This document shows, in pieces, positions 24,831-33,727 of a stretch of DNA of 64,000 nt (positions are counted from its first letter, which is position 1; each line of letters starts with the position of its first letter). A model generated the notes under the pieces. It saw only the letters and a program-made list of their open reading frames with translations. It searched no databases and had not been told where the DNA came from. The stretch is taken from contig NZ_AP027364.1 of the NCBI RefSeq assembly GCF_030295975.1, positions 2,294,001 to 2,358,000 of the forward strand. The letters are read 5' to 3'. The position numbers and the translations under genes were made by a program. The DNA comes from Thalassotalea atypica (GTDB lineage: Bacteria; Pseudomonadota; Gammaproteobacteria; Enterobacterales; Alteromonadaceae).

Positions 24831-26321
24831 TTAGCTTGGGAACGCGAATGAAACGCCTTCACGTACACCACTTGATGGCCAACGCTGTGTGATAGTTTTG
24901 CGCTTAGTGTAAAAACGAACACCGTCAGGACCATAGGCATGCAAATCACCAAATAATGAACGTTTCCAGCCACCAAAACTATGGTAAGCAACCGGGACAG
25001 GTAACGGTACATTTATGCCAACCATACCAACTTCAATATGATCAGAAAAATAGCGTGCAGCTTCACCGTCTCGTGTGAATATACAAGTACCATTGCCGTA
25101 TTCATGGTCATTAATCAAACTCATGGCTTCTTCCATGGTTTTAACGCGAACAACTTGCAAGACTGGTCCGAAAATCTCAGCTTGATAACTGGTCATATCA
25201 ACGGTGACATGATCAATCAAAGTTGCTCCAACAAAAAAGCCGTCTTCATAACCCGCTACTTTAGGATTACGCCCATCAACAACCAATGTTGCTCCTTGCT
25301 GCTCAGCACTAGTGATAAAGCCATTGACTTTTTCCTGATGCGCTTTAGTAATTACGGGTCCAAAATCATTGTTTGCGTTTGAATGTTCGCCAACACTAAG
25401 ACCTTGCATACCTTGTGTCATTTTCTCTACGAGGGCATCGCCTGCTTCATCTCCCACCGCTACAGCAACAGATAGCGCCATACACCTTTCACCGGATGAT
25501 CCAAATGCTGCACCTAATAGTTGATTGACCGCATTATCCATATCTGCATCTGGCATAACAATAGCGTGATTTTTAGCACCGCCCAATGCCTGACAACGTT
25601 TGCCATTTGCACTTGCCGTAGCATAAATGTATTCCGCGATTGGTGTAGAGCCTACAAAACTTACAGCCTTTACGCGTTGGTCAGTAAGTAAAACATCTAC
25701 AGCTTCTTTATCGCCATTAACAACATTCATGACGCCGTCAGGCAATCCTGCTTCTTTTAATAATTGTGCAATAAATAACGTTGAACTTGGATCACGCTCT
25801 GAAGGTTTTAGTACAAAAGTATTGCCGCATACAATCGCTAATGGAAACATCCACATTGGCACCATAGCGGGGAAATTAAACGGCGTGATACCTGCAACAA
25901 CACCTAATGGTTGGAATTCACTCCAAGAATCTATATTAGGCCCAACATTTCTGCTATGTTCGCCTTTAAGTAACTCTGGAGCGCCACAAGCAAACTCAAC
26001 ATTTTCAATACCGCGCTGTAACTCACCAGCAGCATCATGTGAAATTTTACCGTGTTCTTGTCCGATCAATTGGCAAATTTTGTCGGCATTCTGTTCGAGC
26101 AGCTCTTTAAAGCGAAACATTACACGTGCACGCTTAATTGCTGGGGTATTGCGCCATGCTGGATAGGCCGCATGAGCCGATGCAATCGCTTGTTCTACTG
26201 TTGCTTTTGAAGCCAAAGCAACTTGCTTTTCCGCTTGCCCCGTCGCTGGGTTATAAACGTCTTGAGTACGGTGATTATCGTTACACAATTCACCGTTAAT
26301 TAAATGGCCTACTGTAGTCAT
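24831..26321 (-). CDS. mmsA: CoA-acylating (methyl)malonate-semialdehyde dehydrogenase
   Basis: A 496-residue ALDH-superfamily enzyme of the CoA-acylating branch. The nucleophile is Cys280 in FGSSGERCMALSVAV. The usual general-base Glu is replaced in the LGGAKNHAIVMPDAD segment, as expected for MmsA, and the start (GHLINGE...) and end (YTKRKTITQRWP) are canonical. It converts malonate semialdehyde to acetyl-CoA and CO2, or methylmalonate semialdehyde to propionyl-CoA. It lies 60 bases after the beta-alanine-type aminotransferase, which would supply malonate semialdehyde. Confidence 0.92.
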   Translation of the reverse strand: MTTVGHLINGELCNDNHRTQDVYNPATGQAEKQVALASKATVEQAIASAHAAYPAWRNTPAIKRARVMFRFKELLEQNADKICQLIGQEHGKISHDAAGELQRGIENVEFACGAPELLKGEHSRNVGPNIDSWSEFQPLGVVAGITPFNFPAMVPMWMFPLAIVCGNTFVLKPSERDPSSTLFIAQLLKEAGLPDGVMNVVNGDKEAVDVLLTDQRVKAVSFVGSTPIAEYIYATASANGKRCQALGGAKNHAIVMPDADMDNAVNQLLGAAFGSSGERCMALSVAVAVGDEAGDALVEKMTQGMQGLSVGEHSNANNDFGPVITKAHQEKVNGFITSAEQQGATLVVDGRNPKVAGYEDGFFVGATLIDHVTVDMTSYQAEIFGPVLQVVRVKTMEEAMSLINDHEYGNGTCIFTRDGEAARYFSDHIEVGMVGINVPLPVPVAYHSFGGWKRSLFGDLHAYGPDGVRFYTKRKTITQRWPSSGVREGVSFAFPS

Positions 26322-26381
26322 GTTTTTTCCTTAAACCAGGGCATTTTCCCCGGCACGTTAAATTAGGTAGTTAGTATTAAA

Positions 26382-27728
26382 TTAATTGGTTTCGTTAATT
26401 GTTTCGCCTAGCGCATTAATCAAGCAGTCGATTTCGCTACGTTCACTAGTAAAAGGTAAACCTAACTGAATGGTGTCGCCGCCATAACGGACATAGAAAC
26501 CTTTGTGCCACATTGTCATCGCGATATCGTATGGCCGCTTAGCGGGCTCACCAGGTAAGTGGGCAATAGAAATGCCGCCAGCTAAGCCGTAATTCCTAAT
26601 ATCAACGACATGATCACAGACTTGTAAACTATGCAGCTGCTCTTGGAAGTAAGGCGCAATGGTTTTTACGCGCTCAGCTAAATTCTCTTTTGCCAAAATA
26701 TCCAAAGACGCCAAACCCGCCGCACAGGCAATTGGATGAGCTGAATAGGTATAGCCATGTGGAAGTTCCAGCATGTATTCTGGCCCAGCAGTTTCCATGA
26801 AAGTATCGTAAATTTCTTGCTTGGAAATAACTGCGCCCATTGGGATTACGCCGTTGGTTAACTGTTTAGCTACCGTCATGATATCGGGCGTGACACCAAA
26901 CTCTTCTGCCCCAGTGTTTGCGCCCATTCGGCCAAAAGCCGTGATCACTTCATCAAAAATCAATAAGATATTATGCTTAGTGCATATGTCACGTAGTCGT
27001 TTTAAATACCCTTTTGGCGGAGGAATAACACCTGCTGAGCCAGCAAGTGGTTCAACAATCACTGCTGCGACGTTTGACGCATCATATAAGGCGATCATTT
27101 CTTCTAACTCATTGGCTAACTCAAGGCCTGTTTCAGGTAAGCCCTGACAAAACTTGTTTTCAGGCAGCATAGTGTGACTTAAATGACCGGCTTCAATACC
27201 TTGACCATATAACGCCCGATTGGCACCGATTCCGCCAACACTAATACCACCCCAGTTAACGCCATGATAGCCTTTAGCACGGCCAATAAAGCGTGTTTTA
27301 CTCGCTTGCCCTTTTTTCTTCCAATAGCCTCGAGCGATTTTAAGTGCCGTTTCAACCGACTCTGAACCTGAGCCAGTAAAAAACACTCGATTTAAATCAT
27401 CCGGCATAAGCTCCGTGATGCGATGAGCAAGCTCAAACGATTTTGTATGACCAAATTGAAAAGCCGGCGAATAGTCGAGTTGCTTTGCCTGCTGGCTAAT
27501 AGCTTCAGTGATTTCTGGGCGACTGTGTCCTGCACCGCACGTCCACAATCCCGATAATCCGTCGAATATTTTTCGACCGTTAGTATCGGTATAGTAGTTG
27601 CCTTCAGCGGAGACAATAATTCTAGGATCTTTTTTAAAATCTCGATTACCAGTAAACGGCATCCAATGAGCATCAAGTTGTTGCTGTGTTAAGCCATGAT
27701 TGGCTTGATTGGTTTTATTAGTATTCAT
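26382..27728 (-). CDS. Omega-amino acid (beta-alanine)-pyruvate aminotransferase
   Basis: A 448-residue class III PLP aminotransferase. PLP motifs are FFTGSGSESVETALKIAR (116-133), IFDEVITAFGRMG (Asp259) and the Schiff-base Lys288 in IMTVAKQLTNG. The N-terminal HWMPFTGNRDFKKDPRI and FQFGHTKSFELA blocks are those of the Pseudomonas omega-amino acid:pyruvate transaminase that uses beta-alanine. It is the first gene of the reverse operon and faces a LysR gene across 129 bases with palindromic sites. It produces malonate semialdehyde for MmsA. Confidence 0.9.
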   Translation of the reverse strand: MNTNKTNQANHGLTQQQLDAHWMPFTGNRDFKKDPRIIVSAEGNYYTDTNGRKIFDGLSGLWTCGAGHSRPEITEAISQQAKQLDYSPAFQFGHTKSFELAHRITELMPDDLNRVFFTGSGSESVETALKIARGYWKKKGQASKTRFIGRAKGYHGVNWGGISVGGIGANRALYGQGIEAGHLSHTMLPENKFCQGLPETGLELANELEEMIALYDASNVAAVIVEPLAGSAGVIPPPKGYLKRLRDICTKHNILLIFDEVITAFGRMGANTGAEEFGVTPDIMTVAKQLTNGVIPMGAVISKQEIYDTFMETAGPEYMLELPHGYTYSAHPIACAAGLASLDILAKENLAERVKTIAPYFQEQLHSLQVCDHVVDIRNYGLAGGISIAHLPGEPAKRPYDIAMTMWHKGFYVRYGGDTIQLGLPFTSERSEIDCLINALGETINETN

Positions 27729-27803
27729 TTAACACCTGTTCGGGCTAAGTTTGATTGACTCCATTATCAACAAACTGTTAGGTTATTAAATCAATACTTT
27801 TAA

Positions 27804-27829
27804 AACTTAAGTTAAGTAAATACTTAACT
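27804..27829 (+). promoter_or_regulatory. Overlapping palindromes, likely LysR operator
   Basis: AACTTAAGTT (27804-27813) overlaps AGTTAAGT-AAAT-ACTTAACT (27810-27829), a perfect 8-base inverted repeat with a four-base centre. It lies between the divergent aminotransferase and LysR genes, where a LysR protein would bind its own promoter and that of its target. Confidence 0.55.
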
Positions 27830-27857
27830 ATGTAGTTGAATATAAAATTTACGCATT

Positions 27858-28778
27858 GTGAAACAAAACAAAAACTTATTACCACGACAATTAGGTGATT
27901 CACATATTCGCTTGTTGCGGGTGTTTAAAGTCGTTATAGAATCGGGTGGATTTGCCGCAGCGGAAGTCGAATTAAATATTAGTCGGCCCGCCATTAGTCT
28001 TGCCATATCTGAGCTAGAGTCATTATTGCAAATGAGACTATGTCATCGTGGACGTTCCGGATTTTCAATTACCGAACAAGGCCAACATGTTTATCAATCA
28101 GCGCTGCAATTACTTAACGGTCTTGAAACGTTTCGATCTCAAATAAATGCCATAAACACCGATCTTGTCGGCGATTTTAATATTGGTATTACGGATAATT
28201 TAGTAACCATTCCTCAAATGCGTATTACGCGCGCACTAAGCGCACTTAAACATAGGGCGCCAGACGTTATTATTAACATAAGAATGATGCCGCCTAATGA
28301 TATCGAAACAGCAATTCTCGATGATCAATTACATTTTGGTGTGGTGCCTAACTTACGCTCGCTGCCAGGACTCGAGTATCAAGCACTATATAAAGAAAAA
28401 TCCCAGCTGTACTGCAGTGAAATGCATCCTCTTTTTAATCAGGATTTAGATCAAATAAGTGATCAAGCATTGAGTCAATACGATGCGGTTGTGCCGAACT
28501 ATCCACAGCCCGCAGATATTAAACAACAGCAAAAAATACTTAAAGCTACAGCGACGTCAACCGACCGTGAAGGTATCGCATTTCTGATTTTAACAGGTCG
28601 CTTCCTTGGCTTCTTACCGACACATTTTGCCGATCGTTGGCTCGCCCAAGATGCAATTAGATCTATTGAGCCTCATCGGCGTTATTTCGATACGCAGTTT
28701 ATGGCTATTACAAGTAAAGGAGCACGAAGCAACTTGATTTTAGAAGCATACCTAGAAGAACTAAATAAAATCAAATAA
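27858..28778 (+). CDS. LysR-family transcriptional regulator
   Basis: A 306-residue LysR regulator. The N-terminal helix-turn-helix spans roughly residues 16-75 (HIRLLRVFKVVIESGGFAAAEVELNISRPAISLAISELESLLQMRLCHRGRSGFSITEQG). An effector-binding domain follows, containing FNIGITDNL and LHFGVVPNL strands. The start is GTG. It is divergent from the beta-alanine operon, so control of that operon by an amino acid or aldehyde intermediate is likely. The QMRLCHRGRSGF form is that of a subgroup often found beside class III aminotransferases. Confidence 0.88.
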   Translation: MKQNKNLLPRQLGDSHIRLLRVFKVVIESGGFAAAEVELNISRPAISLAISELESLLQMRLCHRGRSGFSITEQGQHVYQSALQLLNGLETFRSQINAINTDLVGDFNIGITDNLVTIPQMRITRALSALKHRAPDVIINIRMMPPNDIETAILDDQLHFGVVPNLRSLPGLEYQALYKEKSQLYCSEMHPLFNQDLDQISDQALSQYDAVVPNYPQPADIKQQQKILKATATSTDREGIAFLILTGRFLGFLPTHFADRWLAQDAIRSIEPHRRYFDTQFMAITSKGARSNLILEAYLEELNKIK

Positions 28779-28908
28779 TGCTCAATGAGTCTATACTATT
28801 AACATTAATCGTTGTCACAAATTTGGCGATCGTTACTGAACAACTCATATATATTTTTTATCTCAATATCATGAAATCAAGCAAAAAAATACAACAACTG
28901 AACAAGAT

Positions 28909-28943
28909 ACGTTTTCAATCACCATAGATGTGATTGAAAACGT
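28909..28943. other. Perfect 14-bp hairpin upstream of sbcB
   Basis: ACGTTTTCAATCAC (28909-28922), loop of seven, GTGATTGAAAACGT (28930-28943). It lies 64 bases before the sbcB start and 131 bases after the LysR stop. No T run follows, so it may be a LysR-gene terminator of unusual form, an sbcB leader hairpin or a protein-binding palindrome. Confidence 0.55.
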
Positions 28944-29006
28944 GTTAAATCCGAATAATTACTGATAAAGTTAGGCTCAGATGCAGCAGTACACTGGAAA
29001 GCAAAC

Positions 29007-30449
29007 TTGGAACAGAATAAACCCACCATCCTTTGGCACGATTATGAAACATGGGGGATCAGCCCTAAGTACGATAAGCCTTCACAGTTTGCAGGTATTC
29101 GAACAGATTATGATTTGAACATCATTGGTGAACCCGAAATGTTTTATTGTCAGCCACCTGCCGACTACTTACCAAATCCAGAGGCTGCACTAGTTACGGG
29201 TATCACGCCACAAAAAGCATTGCAAGACGGGCTATCTGAAGCAGAATTTGCGGCAAAGATTCATCACATTTTTTCAGAGCCAAATACCTGTGTGGCTGGT
29301 TACAACAGTATTCGTTTTGATGATGAAGTCACAAGGTACCTCCTTTACAGAAACTTCTACGATCCCTATGCAAGAGAATGGCAACACGGCAACAGCCGTT
29401 GGGACATTATCGATATGGTTCGTGCCTGTTATGCACTCCGTCCAGACGGTATTAATTGGCCAACCGTTGAACGCAACGGAGAAGAAGTGGTGAGCTTTAG
29501 GTTAGAACTGTTAACCGCAGCTAATGGAATAAGCCATGAATTAGCACATGATGCAATGAGCGATGTGTATGCAACCATTGCAATGGCAAAATTGATCAAA
29601 GAAAAACAGCCTAAGCTTTATCAATTCATATTCAATATGCGCAACAAAAAGCAAGTTGCTGAACATATTGATGTATACAACATGACCCCTGTTGTGCACA
29701 CCTCCAGTCGTGTGTCTTCCGAGCACGGTTGCACCAGTTGGTTCGCGCCAATTACGTATCACCCTACAAATAAAAATGCAGTAATCGCGATAGATTTAGC
29801 GAAAGACCCAACACCATTATTTGAATTAGATGCAGAGCAAATACATACGCGCATGTATACACGCTACGACGATCTTGGGCCTGATGAGCTGCCAATACCT
29901 ATCAAACTAATCCATTTGAATAAATGTCCTATTATCGCGCCTGCTAAAACCTTATTACCGGAAAACGCTGAGCGATTATCTATACCAAGGGAGACTTGTT
30001 TAGCTAATCTGGCCAAACTGAAACAACATCGAGATATTATTGATAAACTTAACGAAGTCTACAGCGCGAAGACATTCGATGATGAAAATGTAGATCCTGA
30101 ACATGCACTATACGGAGGAGAATTTTTTTCTCATGCAGATAAAGCACAAATGGATATTTTGCACGGTTTAAATCCGGAGCAATTAGCAACACACGAATTA
30201 CCATTTCAGGATCCGCGTTTAGCACCAATGCTATTTAAATATCGAGCTCGAAATTACCCTTATACATTAGATGTACAAGAACAAAGCAAATGGCAAAGCT
30301 ATTGTCAGAATAAATTGCAGTATGGCGGTAAAGGTCTATTAAGTTTGGAAGAGTTCATGCTAAAAATAGAAAACCTTGTTCATGAACATGAGCAAGATGC
30401 ACAAAAGTTATCAATTTTGAAAGCACTTTATCAATACGTTCAACGCTAA
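29007..30449 (+). CDS. sbcB: Exodeoxyribonuclease I
   Basis: A 480-residue DnaQ-fold 3'-5' single-strand DNA exonuclease. ExoI: TILWHDYETWGISPKYDKPSQFAGIRTD carries the first DEDD acidic pair. FCQPPADYLPNPEAALVTGITPQ, NSIRFDDEVTRYLLYRNFYDPYAREW, and a HELAHDAMSDVYATIAMAKLI block supply the other acidic residues. The C-terminal SH3-like and helical regions are full length. It degrades single-stranded DNA in recombination and mismatch repair. No ATG fits the frame; TTG at 29007 is preceded by GGAAAG, five bases ahead. Confidence 0.95.
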   Translation: MEQNKPTILWHDYETWGISPKYDKPSQFAGIRTDYDLNIIGEPEMFYCQPPADYLPNPEAALVTGITPQKALQDGLSEAEFAAKIHHIFSEPNTCVAGYNSIRFDDEVTRYLLYRNFYDPYAREWQHGNSRWDIIDMVRACYALRPDGINWPTVERNGEEVVSFRLELLTAANGISHELAHDAMSDVYATIAMAKLIKEKQPKLYQFIFNMRNKKQVAEHIDVYNMTPVVHTSSRVSSEHGCTSWFAPITYHPTNKNAVIAIDLAKDPTPLFELDAEQIHTRMYTRYDDLGPDELPIPIKLIHLNKCPIIAPAKTLLPENAERLSIPRETCLANLAKLKQHRDIIDKLNEVYSAKTFDDENVDPEHALYGGEFFSHADKAQMDILHGLNPEQLATHELPFQDPRLAPMLFKYRARNYPYTLDVQEQSKWQSYCQNKLQYGGKGLLSLEEFMLKIENLVHEHEQDAQKLSILKALYQYVQR

Positions 30450-30482
30450 TGCCTAAATAAGAAAGTTATACTAAGAGTAAAT

Positions 30483-30507
30483 AAAAGCGCTTTTAATAAG
30501 CGTTTTT
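30483..30507. terminator. Terminator between sbcB and the convergent gene
   Basis: AAAA-G-CGCTT pairs with AAGCG-TTTT with one bulged G and a five-base loop, followed by T. A and T runs flank it on both sides, so it can serve both convergent genes. Confidence 0.6.
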
Positions 30508-30513
30508 ACTGTA

Positions 30514-31392
30514 TTAAAGCTTGTACCAATATTTATTACTGTCCACATCGATAAGCGGCGGAAGAGATGAGTTAGTCAATAGAATAACGCGCCGTTCAGC
30601 CAATGCGAGCGCTGCTATTTTATCGCCGAAATGACGTTTAAAAAGCTCATCATAAGATCCATCTTCAAACGCAAGCTCTAGTCCTTGTTCAATCATATCC
30701 GCGAGCGCTACATTGCATTTATTAACAAAAAAATAGTATGCCGATGGATATTTTAATAATAATGTTGATTCAACCGTTAAGCCTTTGTTTCTTTCATCGT
30801 CTAGTTCTCTCGCTACTTCGAGTACGGATCGTGGAAAGTAATCAGCTAAGCCATCTATAACTGCTTTTGAGTGCTTTAAAAAGCTCAAATTACCTTCAAC
30901 TCGAAATTTGTTTTCTTTCAAAATATCATAATCAGTCCAATCGAAGCGCTGTACTGCAACCAAAGCTCGTAAGTCCTCAATAGACGTTATTTTGTCAAAG
31001 CGTTCTTGCGTGCCTCCTTTTATTAATAACACACGCCAGCCGATCAGCCCTCTGTATATTGGTATTCTTATTGGTTTGAGTAATTTTTCTCGCTCAATTG
31101 ATGTCGTAGACCAATTCAAATCTATTTCAGAATTGACACTTAGTTCTCTCAAAGCCCTACCTTGAGTGTACTTTCGAGGGTGATAGTTAAGCGTCAACGA
31201 ACGGTTTTTTTTCTTAAATACTAGGTGGAGTAGCTCTTCTACAAAAGGGTTTCTTACAGAGTTACCATCAAGCGGTCCTGGAACCGTAATAACAACTTCG
31301 CTATTTGGAGCTGGAAATGCTTCGCTTTGCTTAGAGACAAAAAACAAAGCAATAAAAATAAGAAACGAGAATTTTCTTTTAGCTTCAATCAT
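30514..31392 (-). CDS. Periplasmic substrate-binding-like protein (SBP_bac_3 type)
   Basis: A 292-residue exported protein. A signal peptide (FSFLIFIALFFVSKQSEAF) is followed by a fold like the type 3 solute-binding proteins: an EVVITVPGP opening strand, RALRELSVNSEIDLNWS, PIRIPIYRGLIGWRVLLIKGG, ITSIEDLRALVAV and an EQGLELAFEDGSYDELFKRHFGD closing helix. No ABC permease or ATPase genes lie nearby. In Alteromonadales such orphan proteins are common and their ligands are mostly unknown. It is transcribed alone, convergent with sbcB. Confidence 0.75.
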   Translation of the reverse strand: MIEAKRKFSFLIFIALFFVSKQSEAFPAPNSEVVITVPGPLDGNSVRNPFVEELLHLVFKKKNRSLTLNYHPRKYTQGRALRELSVNSEIDLNWSTTSIEREKLLKPIRIPIYRGLIGWRVLLIKGGTQERFDKITSIEDLRALVAVQRFDWTDYDILKENKFRVEGNLSFLKHSKAVIDGLADYFPRSVLEVARELDDERNKGLTVESTLLLKYPSAYYFFVNKCNVALADMIEQGLELAFEDGSYDELFKRHFGDKIAALALAERRVILLTNSSLPPLIDVDSNKYWYKL

Positions 31393-31724
31393 ACTTAACG
31401 CCTAACTTGATTGATTATAAAGTATAGGTGAACTCACCATATTTAGGAATTATGTGACAATAAAACATGACCACATCTCTATTAAGAAAAAGAAAACATA
31501 TCTACCACGAATAATAGTATCCTTGTAAGATATGTAATCAATTAAGTCTACTCGTTCAGACTACATAAAATATCAACTCATCATTATCAAACAAATCAAC
31601 AATTCAAATTGCAAGCATGCTGAGTAAAGGAAAACAGACCTAATCAAGTGTAATAATATGCACTCTATAATGTCTTATGGCTTATGGCTGAAAAATTTTG
31701 ATAATCAGCCACTAGCACTAAATC
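31393..31724. other. Gene-free stretch, nothing assigned
   Basis: These 332 A+T-rich bases separate two reverse genes. I see no open frame with a ribosome site, no RNA gene and no clear stem with a T run. A short tandem CTTATGG pair occurs near 31675-31688. The left part must hold the promoter of the binding-protein gene. Confidence 0.4.
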
Positions 31725-32588
31725 CTAACCTTTAAACCGAGAGATTAAGCTCGAGGTATCCCAACGATTACCACCTGCTTGTTGTACTTCAGAGTAGAAC
31801 CCGTCAACCATTTTGGTCATCGGTAATTGCACGTCGTGGTTTTCAGCCTCGGCAAATGCAATACCTAAATCTTTTCTCATCCAATCAACCGCAAAACCAA
31901 AATCATACTCGCCTGCAAACATTGTTTTGTATCTATTTTCCATCTGCCAAGAACCCGCAGCACCTTTCGCAATAGTTTCAACGAGTAAATCAGGATCCAA
32001 GCCTACTTTTTCTGCAAATGAAAAGCCCTCAGCTAGCCCTTGAACAACACCAGCAATACAAATTTGGTTTACCATCTTGGCTAATTGTCCACTACCCGCT
32101 TTCCCCATTAATTGAGTAAATTGAGCAAATGCTGCCATCACAGGTTGTGCCTTGTCGTAGCATTCTTTTTCACCACCTACCATTACAGTAAGTACACCAT
32201 TTTCTGCTCCTGCTTGGCCGCCTGAAACTGGTGCATCTAAAAAGCCTTTATTTTGTTTGTGTGCAACCTCTGCTAATTCTCTCGCAAGTTCAGCAGACGC
32301 TGTTGTATGATCAACCAGTAATCCTCCTTCTGGCAACCCGGCTAATATTCCGTCGCCGCCAAGTACAACGCTTTTAACATCATCATCATTACCAACACAG
32401 CAAAACACTATAGTACTATCTTTAGAGGCTTGTGCTGGCGTAACAGCGTACTGACCGCCAAATTCTTTTACCCACTTTTCAGCCTTTTCAACACTTCGGT
32501 TATACACAGTGACTTCATGTCCAGCTTTAACTAAATGTCCTGCCATCGGGTAGCCCATGACACCTAAACCAACAAACGCAACTTTCAT
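31725..32588 (-). CDS. NAD(P)-dependent beta-hydroxyacid dehydrogenase (GlxR/MmsB family)
   Basis: A 287-residue member of the 3-hydroxyisobutyrate/tartronate semialdehyde reductase family. The Rossmann start is VAFVGLGVMGYPMAGHLVKAGHEVTVYNRS, the substrate loop is DAPVSGGQAGAENG, and the catalytic Lys lies in GSGQLAKMVNQICIAGVVQGLAEG. The VYNRS segment (Asn-Arg-Ser after the second strand) suggests NADP(H). The substrate is a small 3-hydroxyacid or semialdehyde; it cannot be fixed between tartronate semialdehyde, succinic semialdehyde and hydroxyisobutyrate. It is a single gene, divergent from the peroxidase operon. Confidence 0.88.
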   Translation of the reverse strand: MKVAFVGLGVMGYPMAGHLVKAGHEVTVYNRSVEKAEKWVKEFGGQYAVTPAQASKDSTIVFCCVGNDDDVKSVVLGGDGILAGLPEGGLLVDHTTASAELARELAEVAHKQNKGFLDAPVSGGQAGAENGVLTVMVGGEKECYDKAQPVMAAFAQFTQLMGKAGSGQLAKMVNQICIAGVVQGLAEGFSFAEKVGLDPDLLVETIAKGAAGSWQMENRYKTMFAGEYDFGFAVDWMRKDLGIAFAEAENHDVQLPMTKMVDGFYSEVQQAGGNRWDTSSLISRFKG

Positions 32589-32673
32589 TCAACAGCTCCT
32601 TATAATTTTATTGATTATTCTACAAAAATTATTCTCGCCAAACTGATTTAATTGCATTTTTCAAAGAATAATT

Positions 32674-32693
32674 TTATATTGTGCACAATATAA
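32674..32693. promoter_or_regulatory. 20-bp perfect palindrome, likely OhrR/MarR operator
   Basis: TTATATTGTGCACAATATAA is fully self-complementary and lies 29 bases before the peroxidase start. Two genes downstream is an OhrR-type MarR regulator. Palindromes of this size, A+T-rich with a central GC core, are typical MarR-family sites, so autoregulation of the operon is likely. Confidence 0.7.
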
Positions 32694-32722
32694 TTTCGTA
32701 TAATTTAGTAAGGCGAAACTCC

Positions 32723-33205
32723 ATGATAAATTCCGTTCATCAATTCAGCGCTGAAAATTACAAAGGTGAGCAAGTAAATCTAGCCGATTATAAAGGTAAG
32801 GTACTTTTGATAGTCAATACTGCAAGTGCTTGTGGTTTAACGCCACAATACGAAGGGCTGCAAGCAATTTATGATAAATACCACGATGATGGATTTGAAA
32901 TATTAGCCTTTCCTTGCAATCAGTTTAAAGAACAAGAAAAAGGCACGAATGAAGAAATAAAATCGTTTTGTGATTTACAGTTTAATATCAAATTTCCACT
33001 ATTTTCGAAACTCGACGTGAACGGTGACAATGCGCATCCTTTGTATAAATTTCTCAAATCCCAAGCACCCGGTATATTTGGTACAGAGAAAATAAAATGG
33101 AATTTCACAAAGTTCCTGATCAATAAAGACGGTGAAGTGGTTTCTCGTTATGCCCCCATCACCAAACCTTCTGCTATCACAAGAGACATAGAAAACGAGC
33201 TATGA
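32723..33205 (+). CDS. Glutathione peroxidase family thiol peroxidase
   Basis: A 160-residue non-selenium Gpx. The peroxidatic Cys37 is in NTASACGLTPQYEGLQ, the Gln67/Trp126/Asn127 tetrad partners are in FPCNQF and KWNFTKFLI, and a likely resolving Cys83 is in SFCDLQF. It reduces hydrogen or organic peroxides, probably with thioredoxin. The start at 32723 (TAAGGCG upstream) is chosen over a GTG at 32681, which lies inside the operator palindrome. It overlaps the regulator gene by four bases. Confidence 0.93.
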   Translation: MINSVHQFSAENYKGEQVNLADYKGKVLLIVNTASACGLTPQYEGLQAIYDKYHDDGFEILAFPCNQFKEQEKGTNEEIKSFCDLQFNIKFPLFSKLDVNGDNAHPLYKFLKSQAPGIFGTEKIKWNFTKFLINKDGEVVSRYAPITKPSAITRDIENEL

Positions 33206-33636
33206 GCAACTTAAAACTTGAGAAACAGCTTTGCTTTAAACTGTACAGTTTGAACAAGTCTTTAACCAAACTGTATGCACCTATTTTAAAAGAACTAGAA
33301 CTGACCTACCCGCAATACCTTGTCATGTTAGTACTATGGGAAAATAACAAAGCTTGCTCAATTAAAGAGATAGGAAAAGCGTTAGACTTAGACACAGGTA
33401 CTCTTTCACCGTTATTAAAACGAATGGAAAAGCATGAACTTATTAATCGCACTCGAAGTGATGCTGATGAACGAACAGTTTATATTTCGTTGACATCAAA
33501 AGGCGATAAACTGAAGCGCAAAGCGCAACCGATTCCTGAGCAGATGTTTGCGCTAACAGGTTTAAGCCATGAACAAATGCTCTCTTTGCAAGAAACATTA
33601 GCTAAATTGATAGAAACAACAAAGCATCATGTTTGA
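33202..33636 (+). CDS. ohrR: OhrR-type MarR family organic peroxide sensor
   Basis: A 144-residue MarR regulator with the OhrR hallmarks: sensing Cys11 in LEKQLCFKLYSLNKSLTKLYAP, the LTYPQYLVMLVLWE block, and a winged helix with LDTGTLSPLLKRMEKHELINRTRS-DERTV. Oxidation of the Cys releases the DNA. In most bacteria ohrR pairs with ohr; here it shares an operon, with a four-base overlap, with a glutathione peroxidase. The palindrome at 32674-32693 is the probable binding site. Confidence 0.9.
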   Translation: MSNLKLEKQLCFKLYSLNKSLTKLYAPILKELELTYPQYLVMLVLWENNKACSIKEIGKALDLDTGTLSPLLKRMEKHELINRTRSDADERTVYISLTSKGDKLKRKAQPIPEQMFALTGLSHEQMLSLQETLAKLIETTKHHV

Positions 33637-33677
33637 AAGCACCTTTTGAGTGAATATTCCCCTTAAAATTTAGGCAT

Positions 33678-33709
33678 AAAAAAAGCGCGCTATTTAGCTC
33701 GCTTTTTTT
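33678..33709. terminator. Bidirectional terminator between ohrR and the DUF3718 gene
   Basis: AAAAAAAGCG-c-GCTA pairs with TAGC-t-CGCTTTTTTT around a two-base loop with one internal mismatch. A and T runs on both sides fit convergent genes. Confidence 0.85.
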
Positions 33710-33727
33710 ATTGACTATCGAAGCTAG

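Noticed and set aside
25627-26166. Forward-strand 179-codon open frame inside mmsA
   Set aside because: It lies antisense to a full-length, motif-complete dehydrogenase gene. Its Ser/Pro/Asn-rich composition and lack of a ribosome site mark it as a shadow frame.
32681-32722. Upstream GTG start for the glutathione peroxidase
   Set aside because: The codon lies inside the 20-bp palindromic operator and adds residues with no family match. The ATG at 32723 has a good ribosome site.
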